Positions 53,022 through 61,466 are shown, numbered from the stretch's first letter. The stretch: DNA of 64,000 nucleotides from Olsenella_K absiana (GCF_036408855.1 NZ_JAZGJQ010000005.1:1-64000); one strand, 5' to 3'. Numbers and translations: made by a program. Notes: generated from the sequence alone by a model not told the origin.

Positions 53022-54491
53022 ATGGGCAAGCCAGGCGCCTATCTAACCCAGGGCCGCGTCGAGCACGGCGCGCGCCCCGAGAGCGAGACGATCCACGACT
53101 TCGACGAGTTCTCCGTGCCCCTGACGGAGGAGGCCCAGCGCCTCCAGGCGAGCCGCTGCATGTACTGCGGCGTCGCCTTCTGCCAGACCGGCTACGCCTT
53201 CGGGAGCGCCCGCAGCTCGGGCTGCCCCCTTCACAACCTCATCCCCGAGTGGAACGACCTGCTCTGGAGGGGCCTGTGGACCGACGCCGCCGAGCGGCTC
53301 TCGCTCACCAACCCCTTCCCCGAGTTCACGGGCCGCGTCTGCCCGGCCCCGTGCGAGGCGGCCTGCAACCTGGGCCTCCACGAGGAGCCGATGACCATCA
53401 AGGACGACGAGCGCGCGATCTCCGACCACCTCTGGGCCGACGGCGGCCCCGCACCGCTGCCCGCCCCCTCCGCCGGCGCGCCGCGCGTCGCCGTGGTGGG
53501 CTCCGGCCCCGCCGGCCTCGCGAGCGCGTGGGAGCTCGCCCGCAGGGGCGCGGCCATCACGCTGCTCGAGCGCCACGACCGGGCCGGTGGGCTCCTCATG
53601 TACGGCATCCCCAACATGAAGCTGCCCAAGGAGGTCGTCGAGCGCAGGCTCGCCCTCATGGAGAGGAGCGGGATCGAGGTGCGCTGCGGCTTCGACGCGG
53701 CCGACCCCGACCGCGCGGCCGAGCTCGCCGGGTTTGACGCCGTCGTCGTGGCGACCGGCGCCGCGAGCGCGCGCCGCCTCGCCGTGCCCGGCGCCGACAG
53801 CCCCGACGTCCACCTCGCGGTGGACTACCTCGGCGCCCAGACCAAGGCCCTTCTCGACGGCACCAAGACGCCGCTCTCAGCGGCCGGCAAGGACGTCGTG
53901 GTCATCGGCGGCGGCGACACCGGCACCGACTGCGTGGCGACGGCTCTGCGCCAGGGCGCGCGCAGCGTGCAGCAGCTCGAGTTTCTCCCCGCCCCTCCCG
54001 ACCGGCGCGCGCCGGGCAACGCCTGGCCCGAGTGGCCCAACGTCAAGAAGATCGACTACGGGCAGCTCGAGGCGGAGAAGAGCTTCGGCTCCGACCCCCG
54101 CAGCTGGGCGACGAACACGCTGGAGGTCCTCTGCGACGATGCGGGCCATGCACGCGCCTTGCGCGTGGTCTCCCTCGACTGGTCGCACGGCAGGCCCGAG
54201 CCCATCGAGGGCTCCGAGCGCGAGGTCCCCGCGCAGTTCGTCCTCATCGCCATGGGCTTCACCGGCCCCGAGGCGGACGCCTTCGACGCCCTCGGCGTGA
54301 GCCACACCGACGCGCGCGGCGTGCGTCCCGTCGTCGAGGCGGGCACCCACAAGGCCCAGCGCACCGAGGGGGCGGCCGGGGCGCCCGTCTACGTGGCGGG
54401 CGACGCCAGGAGTGGGTCCTCCCTCGTCGTCACCGCCCTCGCCGACGGGCTAGCCTGCGCGGCCGAGGTGGCCGCAGACCTCGGGATCTAG
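53022..54491 (+). CDS. gltD: Glutamate synthase small subunit
   Basis: 489-residue NADPH-oxidising subunit that feeds electrons to GltB. The N-terminal ferredoxin-like part has CMYCGVAFCQ, GCPLHNLIPEWNDL and CPAPCEAACNLG for two 4Fe-4S clusters. The first Rossmann fold, VAVVGSGPAGLASAWELARRG, binds FAD, and the second, DVVVIGGGDTGTDC, binds NADPH. It is the last gene of the gltBD operon, closed by a strong terminator. Confidence 0.97.
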   Translation: MGKPGAYLTQGRVEHGARPESETIHDFDEFSVPLTEEAQRLQASRCMYCGVAFCQTGYAFGSARSSGCPLHNLIPEWNDLLWRGLWTDAAERLSLTNPFPEFTGRVCPAPCEAACNLGLHEEPMTIKDDERAISDHLWADGGPAPLPAPSAGAPRVAVVGSGPAGLASAWELARRGAAITLLERHDRAGGLLMYGIPNMKLPKEVVERRLALMERSGIEVRCGFDAADPDRAAELAGFDAVVVATGAASARRLAVPGADSPDVHLAVDYLGAQTKALLDGTKTPLSAAGKDVVVIGGGDTGTDCVATALRQGARSVQQLEFLPAPPDRRAPGNAWPEWPNVKKIDYGQLEAEKSFGSDPRSWATNTLEVLCDDAGHARALRVVSLDWSHGRPEPIEGSEREVPAQFVLIAMGFTGPEADAFDALGVSHTDARGVRPVVEAGTHKAQRTEGAAGAPVYVAGDARSGSSLVVTALADGLACAAEVAADLGI

Positions 54492-54558
54492 GTCCGGGGC
54501 ACGCCTGCGCGCGAGCCTGCCGACATGGCGGGGCGCGTGGGGACCCATACTATTAACT

Positions 54559-54588
54559 GGGGCGGAGCCGGGCGGCTCCGCCCTTTTT
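54559..54588 (+). terminator. Intrinsic terminator of gltBD
   Basis: GGCGGAGCC pairs with GGCTCCGCC (54561-54582), followed by CTTTTTATGG on the plus strand, about 70 bases after the gltD stop. Confidence 0.9.
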
Positions 54589-54653
54589 ATGGCGCCGCCT
54601 TCTTTGGGGACCGCGTGTGAGCTCTCGTAGCCTCCAAGCTGGCATGCGGCCCT

Positions 54654-54683
54654 CCCCCATCGGCGTGCCGTCCCCCATCGGCG
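54654..54683. repeat. 12-bp direct repeat, 18-base period
   Basis: CCCCCATCGGCG occurs at 54654-54665 and 54672-54683. The period is 18 bases. It lies just upstream of the palindromic units in the same noncoding patch. Confidence 0.65.
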
Positions 54684-54754
54684 CGACGCCCCAAGCGTGA
54701 ACCTCCTCCAAACAGGGGTTCTTCGCCGAAGCTCCGACTCGGACCATTCCGTGC

Positions 54755-54873
54755 GCAAATCGCTTTTTCCGAACATTTTTTCGATTTTTTGTTCGCTAAA
54801 CGCGATTTGCTCACCCCGCAAATCGCTTTTTCCGAACAATTCTCGCCACTTTTGTCCGAAAAAAGCGATTTGC
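54755..54873. repeat. Two tandem 56-nt palindromic units
   Basis: Unit 1 spans 54755-54810 and unit 2 spans 54818-54873, separated by seven bases. Each is exactly 56 nt, begins with GCAAATCGC and ends with its reverse complement GCGATTTGC. The first 21 bases of both are identical (GCAAATCGC then TTTTTCCGAACA). Unit 1 has an inner dyad CGAACA/TGTTCG. Unit 2 extends its outer stem to about 14 bp (CAAATCGCTTTTTC with GAAAAAAGCGATTTG). The period is 63 bases. Base composition is far below the genome level. This looks like a REP/MITE-like or RNA hairpin element of unknown family. Confidence 0.85.
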
Positions 54874-54985
54874 TTGCTTATATTATAATTTTGATGTACG
54901 GGGGCGCACGGCAGCGCGGTGGGACGCATGTCGGACCGGCATTCCCCAGCGGGTGGCTACGTCGCCGAGCGGGCGCGCGGCGCCC

Positions 54986-55936
54986 CTACCTCCCGTCCGG
55001 CACGATCCTGAAGCAGATGGTCTCCTGCTGCACCAGCGGGTCGACGCGAGCGAAGAAGACGGTACCCGAGACGGGCGCCACGAGCTGCTCACGCACATGG
55101 GTGTCGAGGGTGTCCAGGACCTCGGCGAGGACCTGCCCCTCCTCCACGTGCTCGCTCGCCCGCACCCGACCGGCCAGGAAACCGGCGGCCTTGGTCGTGC
55201 GGACGTCGACCAGGTCGCCCTCGTCGATGCGCCTGGACGGCGCGGCCGGGCCGACGGGGACGTCCAGGACCCTGTTGGCAGCGAGGAAGCGCAGGATGGC
55301 GTCCTCGACCACGTCGGCGCTCGCCTGGTCGACCTGGTCGGTCGCCCGGCTGTAGACGGAGAAGGCGTTGGTGTCCCAGACCTGCCAGTTGTAGTTGAGC
55401 ATCGTGGTGTCGAACGGCCCGGGGCGCTTCTCGACCACGTAGGGCAGGCCGAAGTCGGCCGCCATCTCGAGCGACTCGTCCGTGACCGGGCCCACGCGCG
55501 TGATGCGCACGTTGGGCTCGAAGTCGCCGGGCATGTAGAAGCTGCAGAGCTGGATGCCGATCGAGTAGCGCTTGACCGCGTCGAAGAGGCCGGCGGCCAC
55601 GCGCTCCGTGGTGCCGCCGCGCGCATCGCCCGGGAACTTGCGGTTGATGTCGGACTTGTCCTGCGGCCAGAAGCGCGAGCCGACGTTCATGGAGAACGGG
55701 TTCACGCAGGGTACGACAAGAACGCGCTTCCGCGGCGCGACCCGGCCCTCTCCCTCGAGCTTGGAGAGCCGCCTCACCAGCTGGGCGCAGATGTATTGCT
55801 GCTGGACCTCGTTGCCGCGGGTGGACCCGACGATCGCGCAGGCGCGCCGGCCGCCGTGGTCGCCGAACTCGAAGCCCCTGATGACCATCGGCTCGCGGTA
55901 GAGCGTGTCGAGCTTGAACAGCGTGAGCGTCCTCAC
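54986..55936 (-). CDS. M14 (AstE/AspA-like) family protein lacking zinc ligands
   Basis: 316-residue paralog of the next gene. It keeps the fold and the C-terminal barrel (VEEGQVLAEVLDTLDTHVREQLVAPVSGTVFF). The metal site is altered: where the family has HxxE, it reads GSTRGNEV, so His is Arg40 with Glu43 kept, and the second His (DxHS) is Cys131 in QLCSFY. NRKFPGD, the substrate-site Arg/Phe/Pro motif, is retained. It probably lacks hydrolase activity and may be a partner or regulatory subunit of the active paralog. The start overlaps the upstream gene's stop by four bases, which suggests a fixed ratio. Confidence 0.82.
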   Translation of the reverse strand: MRTLTLFKLDTLYREPMVIRGFEFGDHGGRRACAIVGSTRGNEVQQQYICAQLVRRLSKLEGEGRVAPRKRVLVVPCVNPFSMNVGSRFWPQDKSDINRKFPGDARGGTTERVAAGLFDAVKRYSIGIQLCSFYMPGDFEPNVRITRVGPVTDESLEMAADFGLPYVVEKRPGPFDTTMLNYNWQVWDTNAFSVYSRATDQVDQASADVVEDAILRFLAANRVLDVPVGPAAPSRRIDEGDLVDVRTTKAAGFLAGRVRASEHVEEGQVLAEVLDTLDTHVREQLVAPVSGTVFFARVDPLVQQETICFRIVPDGR

Positions 55937-56871
55937 CTGCTCACCCCCCTGAGGATGCGCGCGAGCAGCGACCCCGGCGCCACCACCGGGTACTCGCGCA
56001 GGGTGAAGAGGAGACCGGACGTGGGCGCGTGCACCTCGGTCTCGACCTTGCCCGTCGTCGGGTCGACGACGATGCCGATGAGGGCGCCGGCCTCCACCAC
56101 GCTCGCGTGCTGTGCGCGCGGCAGGAAGACGCCGGCGACCTCCGAGTAGACGACGCTCACGTCCTCGTCGCGCGCGACATGGGGCGGCAGGGCGCTCACG
56201 TAGCCACCCTCCCAGCCGTGGTAGTAGGCGAGGAGCCTGAGGATGCCCTCGGTGAGGCGGCTGCCGTAGTCCTCGGTCACCCGGAGGCCGACGCCGGACT
56301 CGACCACCAGGCAGGGCGTCCCCGCCTCGTTGAGCGCGTAGGCGAGCGACGACTTGCCCTCGGTCGTGGTCTCGCGAAGCCAGACGAAGTTCACGTTGAG
56401 CAGGGGCGCTATGGGCAGGAGCGTCTTGGCGAACTCGACGTTGAGCCTGACCTGGGGCATCTCTCGCATGAAGATGCCCGAGGAGTGGACGTCCACGCAG
56501 ACGTCGGAGCCCTTTATGTCCTCCACGACGGCGGCGGCGAGGGCCTCGGCGAGGTTGCCCTCCTCCGATCCGGGGAAGGTCCGGTCGAGGTCGATGTCGA
56601 AGTCCGGCATGCGCCGCTGCACCGAGTTGATGCCCAGGGGGTTGATGGCGGGGTAGATGTCCACGATGCCGTGGAGGTTCTCGAGCCTCGCCTCGAGCTG
56701 GCGCGCGAGCTCATAGGCCACGTACTGCCCCTCGAGCTCGTCGCCGTGGATGCCCGTCACCACCGAGACCCTGGGCCCGCGGCGGTGGTAGCCGCGAATC
56801 CGGTTCTTCTGGATGACGAGCCTCTCCCCGACGGGCAGCTCAGCGGTGAAGACGTCTTGCCGCACTGCCAT
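55933..56871 (-). CDS. Succinylglutamate desuccinylase/aspartoacylase-family (M14) hydrolase
   Basis: 312-residue zinc carboxypeptidase-like amidohydrolase. Zinc ligands are intact: H42 and E45 in TGIHGDELEG and H129 in DVHSSG. The substrate-site DLDRTFPGS and the catalytic Glu region VVESGVG follow. The C-terminal 80 residues form the barrel typical of the AstE/AspA group (VEAGALIGIVVDPTTGKVETEVHAPTSGLLF). Members remove acyl groups from N-acyl amino acids; the true substrate is unknown. First gene of a two-gene unit with its degenerate paralog. ATG 56871 follows GAAGGAGG. Confidence 0.87.
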   Translation of the reverse strand: MAVRQDVFTAELPVGERLVIQKNRIRGYHRRGPRVSVVTGIHGDELEGQYVAYELARQLEARLENLHGIVDIYPAINPLGINSVQRRMPDFDIDLDRTFPGSEEGNLAEALAAAVVEDIKGSDVCVDVHSSGIFMREMPQVRLNVEFAKTLLPIAPLLNVNFVWLRETTTEGKSSLAYALNEAGTPCLVVESGVGLRVTEDYGSRLTEGILRLLAYYHGWEGGYVSALPPHVARDEDVSVVYSEVAGVFLPRAQHASVVEAGALIGIVVDPTTGKVETEVHAPTSGLLFTLREYPVVAPGSLLARILRGVSR

Positions 56872-57050
56872 GCCTCCTTCGCTTGCCGGCAGGTCTTGAG
56901 AAGATTCTGACAGCCCAGTACTACGAAGGGGTTACCCGCGGGTTCGCTACGGTTTCCGCACGATGTCGGACGTGTTTCGCCGGCGGCGGGCACGACGCGG
57001 CAGGGGCGGCGCGGCCGGCCGACCGCGTGCCCGCCGCTGCCACGCGCGGC

Positions 57051-59681
57051 CTACGCGCCTGCGGCCGCGGGCGAGAAGGACGTCCTCCCCAAGGGCGCCA
57101 CGTGCGCGGCTGCAGCCGCGCACGGGCGTGGGCACGCCCCCGGCGCCGCGAGCTCGCGCTCCCAGGCGAGGTTGAGCACGGCGTTCACGGGGAAGCCGGC
57201 TGCGAACAGCGCGAACCCGAGGCCCCAGAGGCCGCGGATCTCCCACACGAGCCCCTCCACCATGAACGGGCTCACGCGGCCGGCGCTCATCTGCGAGATG
57301 TTGCGGAGCGGCATGTTGTAGACGTAGTCCAGGTCCGTGCTTGGGTTGGGGCTGCGCCTGTTCTCGCGCTCGAGGGCGGTGAGGACGGCCCAGACGGCCC
57401 AGAACACCGGGCTGCGCCCGTGGTTCAGGTCCCTCATGCAGAGGTTGTGGTCGAGCGGGATGCGCGCGCTCGGCAGGCGGCCGCCGAGCAGGGCGGCGAA
57501 GCTCGCGTCGGGGACATGCTTCACGAGACCGTACTGGTAGCTTGCGAGGCCGAGCCCCACGTAGGGGTCGGGGGCGCCGGTGCCGGGCACGCGGACGGAC
57601 GCCCGCAGCCGAACGTCCTCGCAGGAAGTCCCGACCCGCAGCTCGAAGCTGCCGCCCTCGACCTCCCAGGCGTCGGTCTTCACGTTGAAGTGCTGGAAGG
57701 CGCGGCCGTCTATGGGAATGCTCGCCTCGGCGGTCTCGCCCGGCTGCAGGAAGACCTTCCGGAAGCCCGCGAGCTCCTCCTCGGGACCGAAGACCTGGCG
57801 GTCGGGCCTCGAGACGTAGAGCTGGACCACCTCGGCGCCGGCCCGGGCGCCGGCGTTGTGCACGCGCAGGCGCACGGAGTCGAGCGCGGGCGAGACGCAG
57901 AGGTCGGAGAGCTCGAAGGTCGTGTAGCTGAGGCCGAACCCGAAGGGGTAGGCGACCCTCACGCGGGCGGTCTCGTAGTAGCGGTACCCCACGTAGAGCC
58001 CCTCGCGGTACTCCGCCGTCCGGCGCGTGCTGGGGTAGTTGCCGAAGGTCGGCGTGTCCTCGATGCGGCGCGGCCACGACTCGGCCAGCTTGCCGGACGG
58101 GTTGCACCTGCCGGTGAGCACGTCGAGGGCAGCGGCGGCCGACGCCTGCCCGCCAAGCCCCTGGTAGACGAGGGCGCGGCAGCACGAGGCCCAGCCGGTC
58201 TCAACGACGCCGCCCGAGGAGAGCAGGGCGACCACGTTGGGGTTGGCCGCGGCCACCGCCTCGAGGCAGGCGATCTGACCCGCGGAGAGGAGAAGGTCGG
58301 TCCGGTCGCGGCCCTCCCCCTCGCGGCCCTCCTCGAGGCCCAGGCACACGACCACGACGTCCGCTCTGCGGGCGAGCTCCACGGCCTCGGCGACGAGCGC
58401 CTCGTCGGCGCCCCCTCCGCGCCTGAAGCCCGTGGCGTAGCCCACGAGGTCGAGGTCGGGCGAGGAGCCCATGAGGCTAACGAGGTCGTCCACCCGCACG
58501 GCGTTCACGTGCGACGAGCCCAGCCCCTGGTAGCGCGGCTTGCGCGCGTACTCGCCCACGAGGGCGACGCGGGTGTGCGGGGCGAGCGGCAGGATGGGCG
58601 CTGCCGCCTCGGGGCGCGCTGCCTGGCGCGGCTCGTTCTTCAGGAGGACGGCGCCCTCGGCGGCGATCCTCCGCGCGAGCTGGTGGTGTGCCTCCGCGTC
58701 GAAGGCGGCGGGCGCCGCGGCGACGGCGGGGGTCACGGAGTAGACGAGTTCGAGCGCCTCGCGCACGCGACGGTCGAGCGTCTCCCTGGAGAGCCTCCCC
58801 TCCCTGACGGCGCGCTCGAGGGCGCGCGCCGAGGCGAGGCCGGGGTCGGGCATCTCGAAGTCGCAGCCCGCGCGGACCGCCTCGACGTGGTCCTCGGTCG
58901 CGCCCCAGTCGGAGACGACGGCGCCCTCGAAGCCCCACTCGCCCCTCAGCACGGAGTCGAGAAGGACCGGGCTCTGGCCGGCGTAGACGCCGTCCACGAG
59001 GTTGTAGGAGGTCATGAGGCAGCGCGGGGCGGACTCGCGCACGCAGATCTCGAAGCCCCTGAGGTAGATCTCGCGCAGGGTCCTGGCGTCCACGATGGAG
59101 TCCGAGGCGAGCCGCCTCGTCTCCTGGGAGTTGGCCGCGAAGTGCTTGGGGCAGGCGGAGACGCCGCAGGACTGGACGCCGCGCACGTAGGCGGCTGCGA
59201 GCTTGCCCGAGAGGAGCGGGTCCTCCGAGAGGTACTCGAAGGAGCGCCCGCACAGGGGGCTGCGCTTGATGCAGAGGCCGGGACCGAGCAGCACGCCCAC
59301 GCCCTGCGAGGCGGCCTCCTCGCCGAGGGCGCGGCCCTCCTCCTCGGCAAGGGCCTCGTCCCAGGTGTCCGCCAGGGTGACGGCCGTGGGGAAGCAGGTC
59401 GCTGGGGCGCTCTCGTTCAGGCCGAGGTGGTCGCCCACGGCCTGGTGCCGCAGGCCGTGGGGCCCGTCCGAGAACTCGACCGTGGGGACGCGCCGGCCGT
59501 CCGCCAGCTCGTACCCCCTGGTGCCGAACGAGGTGGCCCCCTGCAGCAGCGCGCACTTCTCCCTGAGGGTCATCGAGGCGAGGGCGGCCTCGACCGCCCG
59601 CTCGACCTCGGGCGACCTGTCGTAGGCCGGGCGTGCGTCCGCCCCCTGGCCGAGGGGCGCGCTCTTCTCGTAGCTGGGCAT
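57051..59681 (-). CDS. Glycoside hydrolase family 3 (beta-glucosidase-like)
   Basis: 876-residue cytoplasmic GH3 enzyme; no signal peptide. The N-terminal TIM barrel has FSDGPHGLRHQ, LLGPGLCIKRSPLCGRSFEYLSEDPLLSG, CPKHFAANSQETRR, and the nucleophile Asp in GAVVSDWGA. The second alpha/beta domain and an Fn3-like domain (YPFGFGLSYTTFELSD onward) follow, as in beta-glucosidase B. After the Fn3 part a C-terminal segment of about 160 residues, unlike most GH3 proteins, contains a hydrophobic stretch (IRGLWGLGFALFAAGFPVNAVLNL). Aglycone and sugar specificity cannot be read. Monocistronic. Confidence 0.9.
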   Translation of the reverse strand: MPSYEKSAPLGQGADARPAYDRSPEVERAVEAALASMTLREKCALLQGATSFGTRGYELADGRRVPTVEFSDGPHGLRHQAVGDHLGLNESAPATCFPTAVTLADTWDEALAEEEGRALGEEAASQGVGVLLGPGLCIKRSPLCGRSFEYLSEDPLLSGKLAAAYVRGVQSCGVSACPKHFAANSQETRRLASDSIVDARTLREIYLRGFEICVRESAPRCLMTSYNLVDGVYAGQSPVLLDSVLRGEWGFEGAVVSDWGATEDHVEAVRAGCDFEMPDPGLASARALERAVREGRLSRETLDRRVREALELVYSVTPAVAAAPAAFDAEAHHQLARRIAAEGAVLLKNEPRQAARPEAAAPILPLAPHTRVALVGEYARKPRYQGLGSSHVNAVRVDDLVSLMGSSPDLDLVGYATGFRRGGGADEALVAEAVELARRADVVVVCLGLEEGREGEGRDRTDLLLSAGQIACLEAVAAANPNVVALLSSGGVVETGWASCCRALVYQGLGGQASAAAALDVLTGRCNPSGKLAESWPRRIEDTPTFGNYPSTRRTAEYREGLYVGYRYYETARVRVAYPFGFGLSYTTFELSDLCVSPALDSVRLRVHNAGARAGAEVVQLYVSRPDRQVFGPEEELAGFRKVFLQPGETAEASIPIDGRAFQHFNVKTDAWEVEGGSFELRVGTSCEDVRLRASVRVPGTGAPDPYVGLGLASYQYGLVKHVPDASFAALLGGRLPSARIPLDHNLCMRDLNHGRSPVFWAVWAVLTALERENRRSPNPSTDLDYVYNMPLRNISQMSAGRVSPFMVEGLVWEIRGLWGLGFALFAAGFPVNAVLNLAWERELAAPGACPRPCAAAAAHVAPLGRTSFSPAAAGA

Positions 59682-59758
59682 GTCTTCTCCTCACCGCGAC
59701 GGGGCGACGGCCCGTCAGGTGCGCGGGCCACACCTGCTACTTTAGCGGCACCCGGGAC

Positions 59759-60418
59759 CTACCGCGCGCCGGCCTTCCCCTTGGCGGAGAGGCGCGCGCG
59801 AACGGCGCCCGCCACGGCGGGGATCACGGAGACGAGGACGATGCCCACGACGACGAGGCTGAAGTGCTCCTGCACGGCGGGGATCCCGCCGAAGAAGTAG
59901 CCCACCAGCGTGAACAACGAGCTCCAGGTGATGCCGCCGAGGATGTTGAAGACCACGAAGTGGTGCCACTTCATGCCGCCCATGCCCGCGATGAAGGGAA
60001 CGAAGGTGCGGATGAAGGGGAAGAAGCGGCCGAGGAAGATCGCGGGGCGCCCCCACTTGTCGAGGAACGCCTGGCTCTTCTCCATGCGCTCCGGCGTCAT
60101 CGCCTTGACCTTGCCCGAGCGCACGATGCGCTGCCCGAGCTTCTCCCCGATGAAGAAGTTGCACTGGTCGCCCAGGATCGCGGCGCACCAGGCGGTCGCG
60201 AGAAGGGCGAAGAGGCTGAAGCCGCCGCTGTGGGCGAAGAAGCCCGCGGCGAACAGCAGCGAGTCACCCGGCAGGAAGGGGAAGAAGACGACGCCCGTCT
60301 CGATGAAGATGATGGCGAACACGAGCCCGTACGCGGCGAGGGGGCCTGCGGCGATCGCGCCGGCGATGGCGGTGCGCGGGTCGTGGAGCAGCTCGGCGAT
60401 GAAGTTGACGAAGCCCAT
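59759..60418 (-). CDS. DedA-family membrane protein
   Basis: 219-residue integral membrane protein. DedA features are FIETGVVFFPFLPGDSLLFAAG, GDQCNFFIGEKLG, and the membrane-embedded FLGRFFPFIRTFVPFIAGMGGMKWHHFVVFNILGGITW with the conserved Arg pair. The family is linked to lipid scrambling (undecaprenyl phosphate or phospholipid) and proton-motive-force homeostasis. ATG 60418 follows AGGAGGGATT. It lies downstream of the SRP RNA gene, separated by a terminator. Confidence 0.92.
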   Translation of the reverse strand: MGFVNFIAELLHDPRTAIAGAIAAGPLAAYGLVFAIIFIETGVVFFPFLPGDSLLFAAGFFAHSGGFSLFALLATAWCAAILGDQCNFFIGEKLGQRIVRSGKVKAMTPERMEKSQAFLDKWGRPAIFLGRFFPFIRTFVPFIAGMGGMKWHHFVVFNILGGITWSSLFTLVGYFFGGIPAVQEHFSLVVVGIVLVSVIPAVAGAVRARLSAKGKAGAR

Positions 60419-60500
60419 GCTATCCAATCCCTCCTGGCCCCCGCGCGGCGGGGACGGCGGTCGCGGGCGCCCACGCCTCGCGGCGGGGCCTGGAGCTTGC

Positions 60501-60531
60501 AAAAGGGCCCCGTGCGTACGCGCGGGGCCCT
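60501..60531 (-). terminator. Intrinsic terminator of SRP RNA
   Basis: GGGCCCCG pairs with CGGGGCCC around a GC-rich loop; on the minus strand the stem is followed by TTTTGC. Confidence 0.8.
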
Positions 60532-60540
60532 GTGCTCTCA

Positions 60541-60649
60541 GTGCGCTGGATGGGAACGGGTGCCCGACAGAGGCTCCTTATGGCTGCTGTCTCCCGACCC
60601 TGACCAGGTTCGCAGTATGCCGTCACCCGAACCCATCCAGCGCGCTTAC
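60541..60649 (-). ncRNA. ffs: Small signal recognition particle RNA
   Basis: On the minus strand the conserved SRP core is visible: ACCTGGTCAGGGTCGGGAGA followed by CAGCAGCCATAAGG, matching the apical domain of bacterial 4.5S RNA (CAGGTCAGG, GGAAGGNAGCAGCC). Terminal sequences GCGCTGGATGGG and CCCATCCAGCGC pair to close the long hairpin. About 105-109 nt is normal for the short, Alu-less bacterial form. The RNA binds Ffh to target membrane proteins. Ends are set by the closing stem and the promoter distance. Confidence 0.92.
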
Positions 60650-60656
60650 GGAAGAG

Positions 60657-60662
60657 AGTATA
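60657..60662 (-). promoter_or_regulatory. -10 box of SRP RNA gene
   Basis: TATACT on the minus strand, about eight bases before the presumed 5' end of the SRP RNA. A clear -35 box was not seen. Confidence 0.6.
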
Positions 60663-60837
60663 CGCGGGCGCGCGACGGGGCCGCGACGGGCCAGGCGGCA
60701 GGCGCGCCCCGCCACACAATCGACAGAGAAACGCCGGGCGCGGCGGTTCGCGATAGGATAGGGAGGACCGATAAGGACGGGGCGCAGCACCCCGCCCGCG
60801 CAGACCGGGCTCCGCGCCCCCAGACCCTTGGAGCAGC

Positions 60838-61431
60838 ATGCCGAAGAAGAGCAAGCAGACAGGTCGCACGGCAGGGCAGGAGCAGGCGCCGCAGGCGCGC
60901 GTCGACCCCTCCCTCGGCGAGGTGCTGTACTCGTCGTCCTTCTCCTACACGCCCTCGCTCGAGGACGACGCCGCCCGCCTGCTCGGCCCCGAGCACGCCG
61001 AGGCCGCCCTCAACGTGTGCGGCGGCCTGATCTGCGCCCTCATCGTGGTGATGCTCACCTTCGACCGCGGCCTCCTGCCCCTCGCCATCGCCGGCGTCGT
61101 GCTGTTCGTGGCCGTGATGGCCGTCTCCAACAGGCTCGTGCGCATCAAGCGCCGCTGGCTGGACTCCCACGGCCACAACGCGGCGGCCTTGGACGAGGAG
61201 GCCAGCCGCCGCTGCGTGAGCGTCACCTCGACCCACGTGATCGTCGAGGCGGCGGGCGCGGAGCCGGTTGCCTACCCCCTCTCCGAGCTCAGGCGCGCGC
61301 GGCACACCGAGGACCTCTGCCTCGCCGACTTCGGCAGGGGCAGGCTCGCGCTCTTCCCGCGCAAGGCCTTCGGCCTCGCCGCCTACACGTCTATCTGCAA
61401 GCTTCTGTCCGAAGGCCCCGCCCAGGGCTAG
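60838..61431 (+). CDS. Small two-helix membrane protein, unknown function
   Basis: 197 residues, not recognised with certainty. A basic start (PKKSKQTGRT) precedes a soluble stretch, then two adjacent membrane helices at about 60-100 (NVCGGLICALIVVMLTFDRGLLPLAIAGVVLFVAVMAV). The C-terminal domain (CVSVTSTHVIVEAAGAEPVAYPLSELRRARHTEDLCLADFGRGRLALFPRKAF) resembles the soluble part of YcxB-like membrane proteins. ATG 60838 has GGAG five bases upstream. The LigB-AMMECR1 gene starts 36 bases later, so they may be cotranscribed. Confidence 0.7.
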   Translation: MPKKSKQTGRTAGQEQAPQARVDPSLGEVLYSSSFSYTPSLEDDAARLLGPEHAEAALNVCGGLICALIVVMLTFDRGLLPLAIAGVVLFVAVMAVSNRLVRIKRRWLDSHGHNAAALDEEASRRCVSVTSTHVIVEAAGAEPVAYPLSELRRARHTEDLCLADFGRGRLALFPRKAFGLAAYTSICKLLSEGPAQG

Positions 61432-61466
61432 GACCTGCGCCCGGGCGAGCCGGGAAGGAGGCCGCC

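Larger units (their letters stand above)
54589..54985. other. Low-GC noncoding patch between convergent gltD and M14 genes
   Basis: About 400 bases with no recognised gene. It holds a 12-bp direct repeat, two tandem 56-nt palindromic units, and an AT-rich end with overlapping TATAAT boxes on both strands (54882-54889). GC drops sharply at 54755-54895. Short open frames cross it on both strands, but they only mirror the repeat period and have no convincing start or family. Confidence 0.6.
60419..60837. other. Intergenic region holding the SRP RNA gene
   Basis: 419 bases. From left to right: the DedA ribosome site, the SRP RNA terminator, the SRP RNA gene and its TATACT promoter (all minus strand), then about 175 bases leading to the plus-strand membrane protein gene. 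In the last part a TAGGAT box near 60756 is a weak -10 candidate; nothing else was recognised. Confidence 0.5.

Noticed and set aside
54755..54873. CRISPR array
   Set aside because: Only two units, each internally palindromic over its full length with a 7-base spacer. A CRISPR array needs shorter repeats and longer unique spacers, and no cas gene is near.
54553..54929. Small proteins coded across the palindromic units
   Set aside because: Frames exist on both strands because the period is 63 bases. Starts and ribosome sites are poor and composition is unlike the neighbouring genes; kept only as an open question in the findings.
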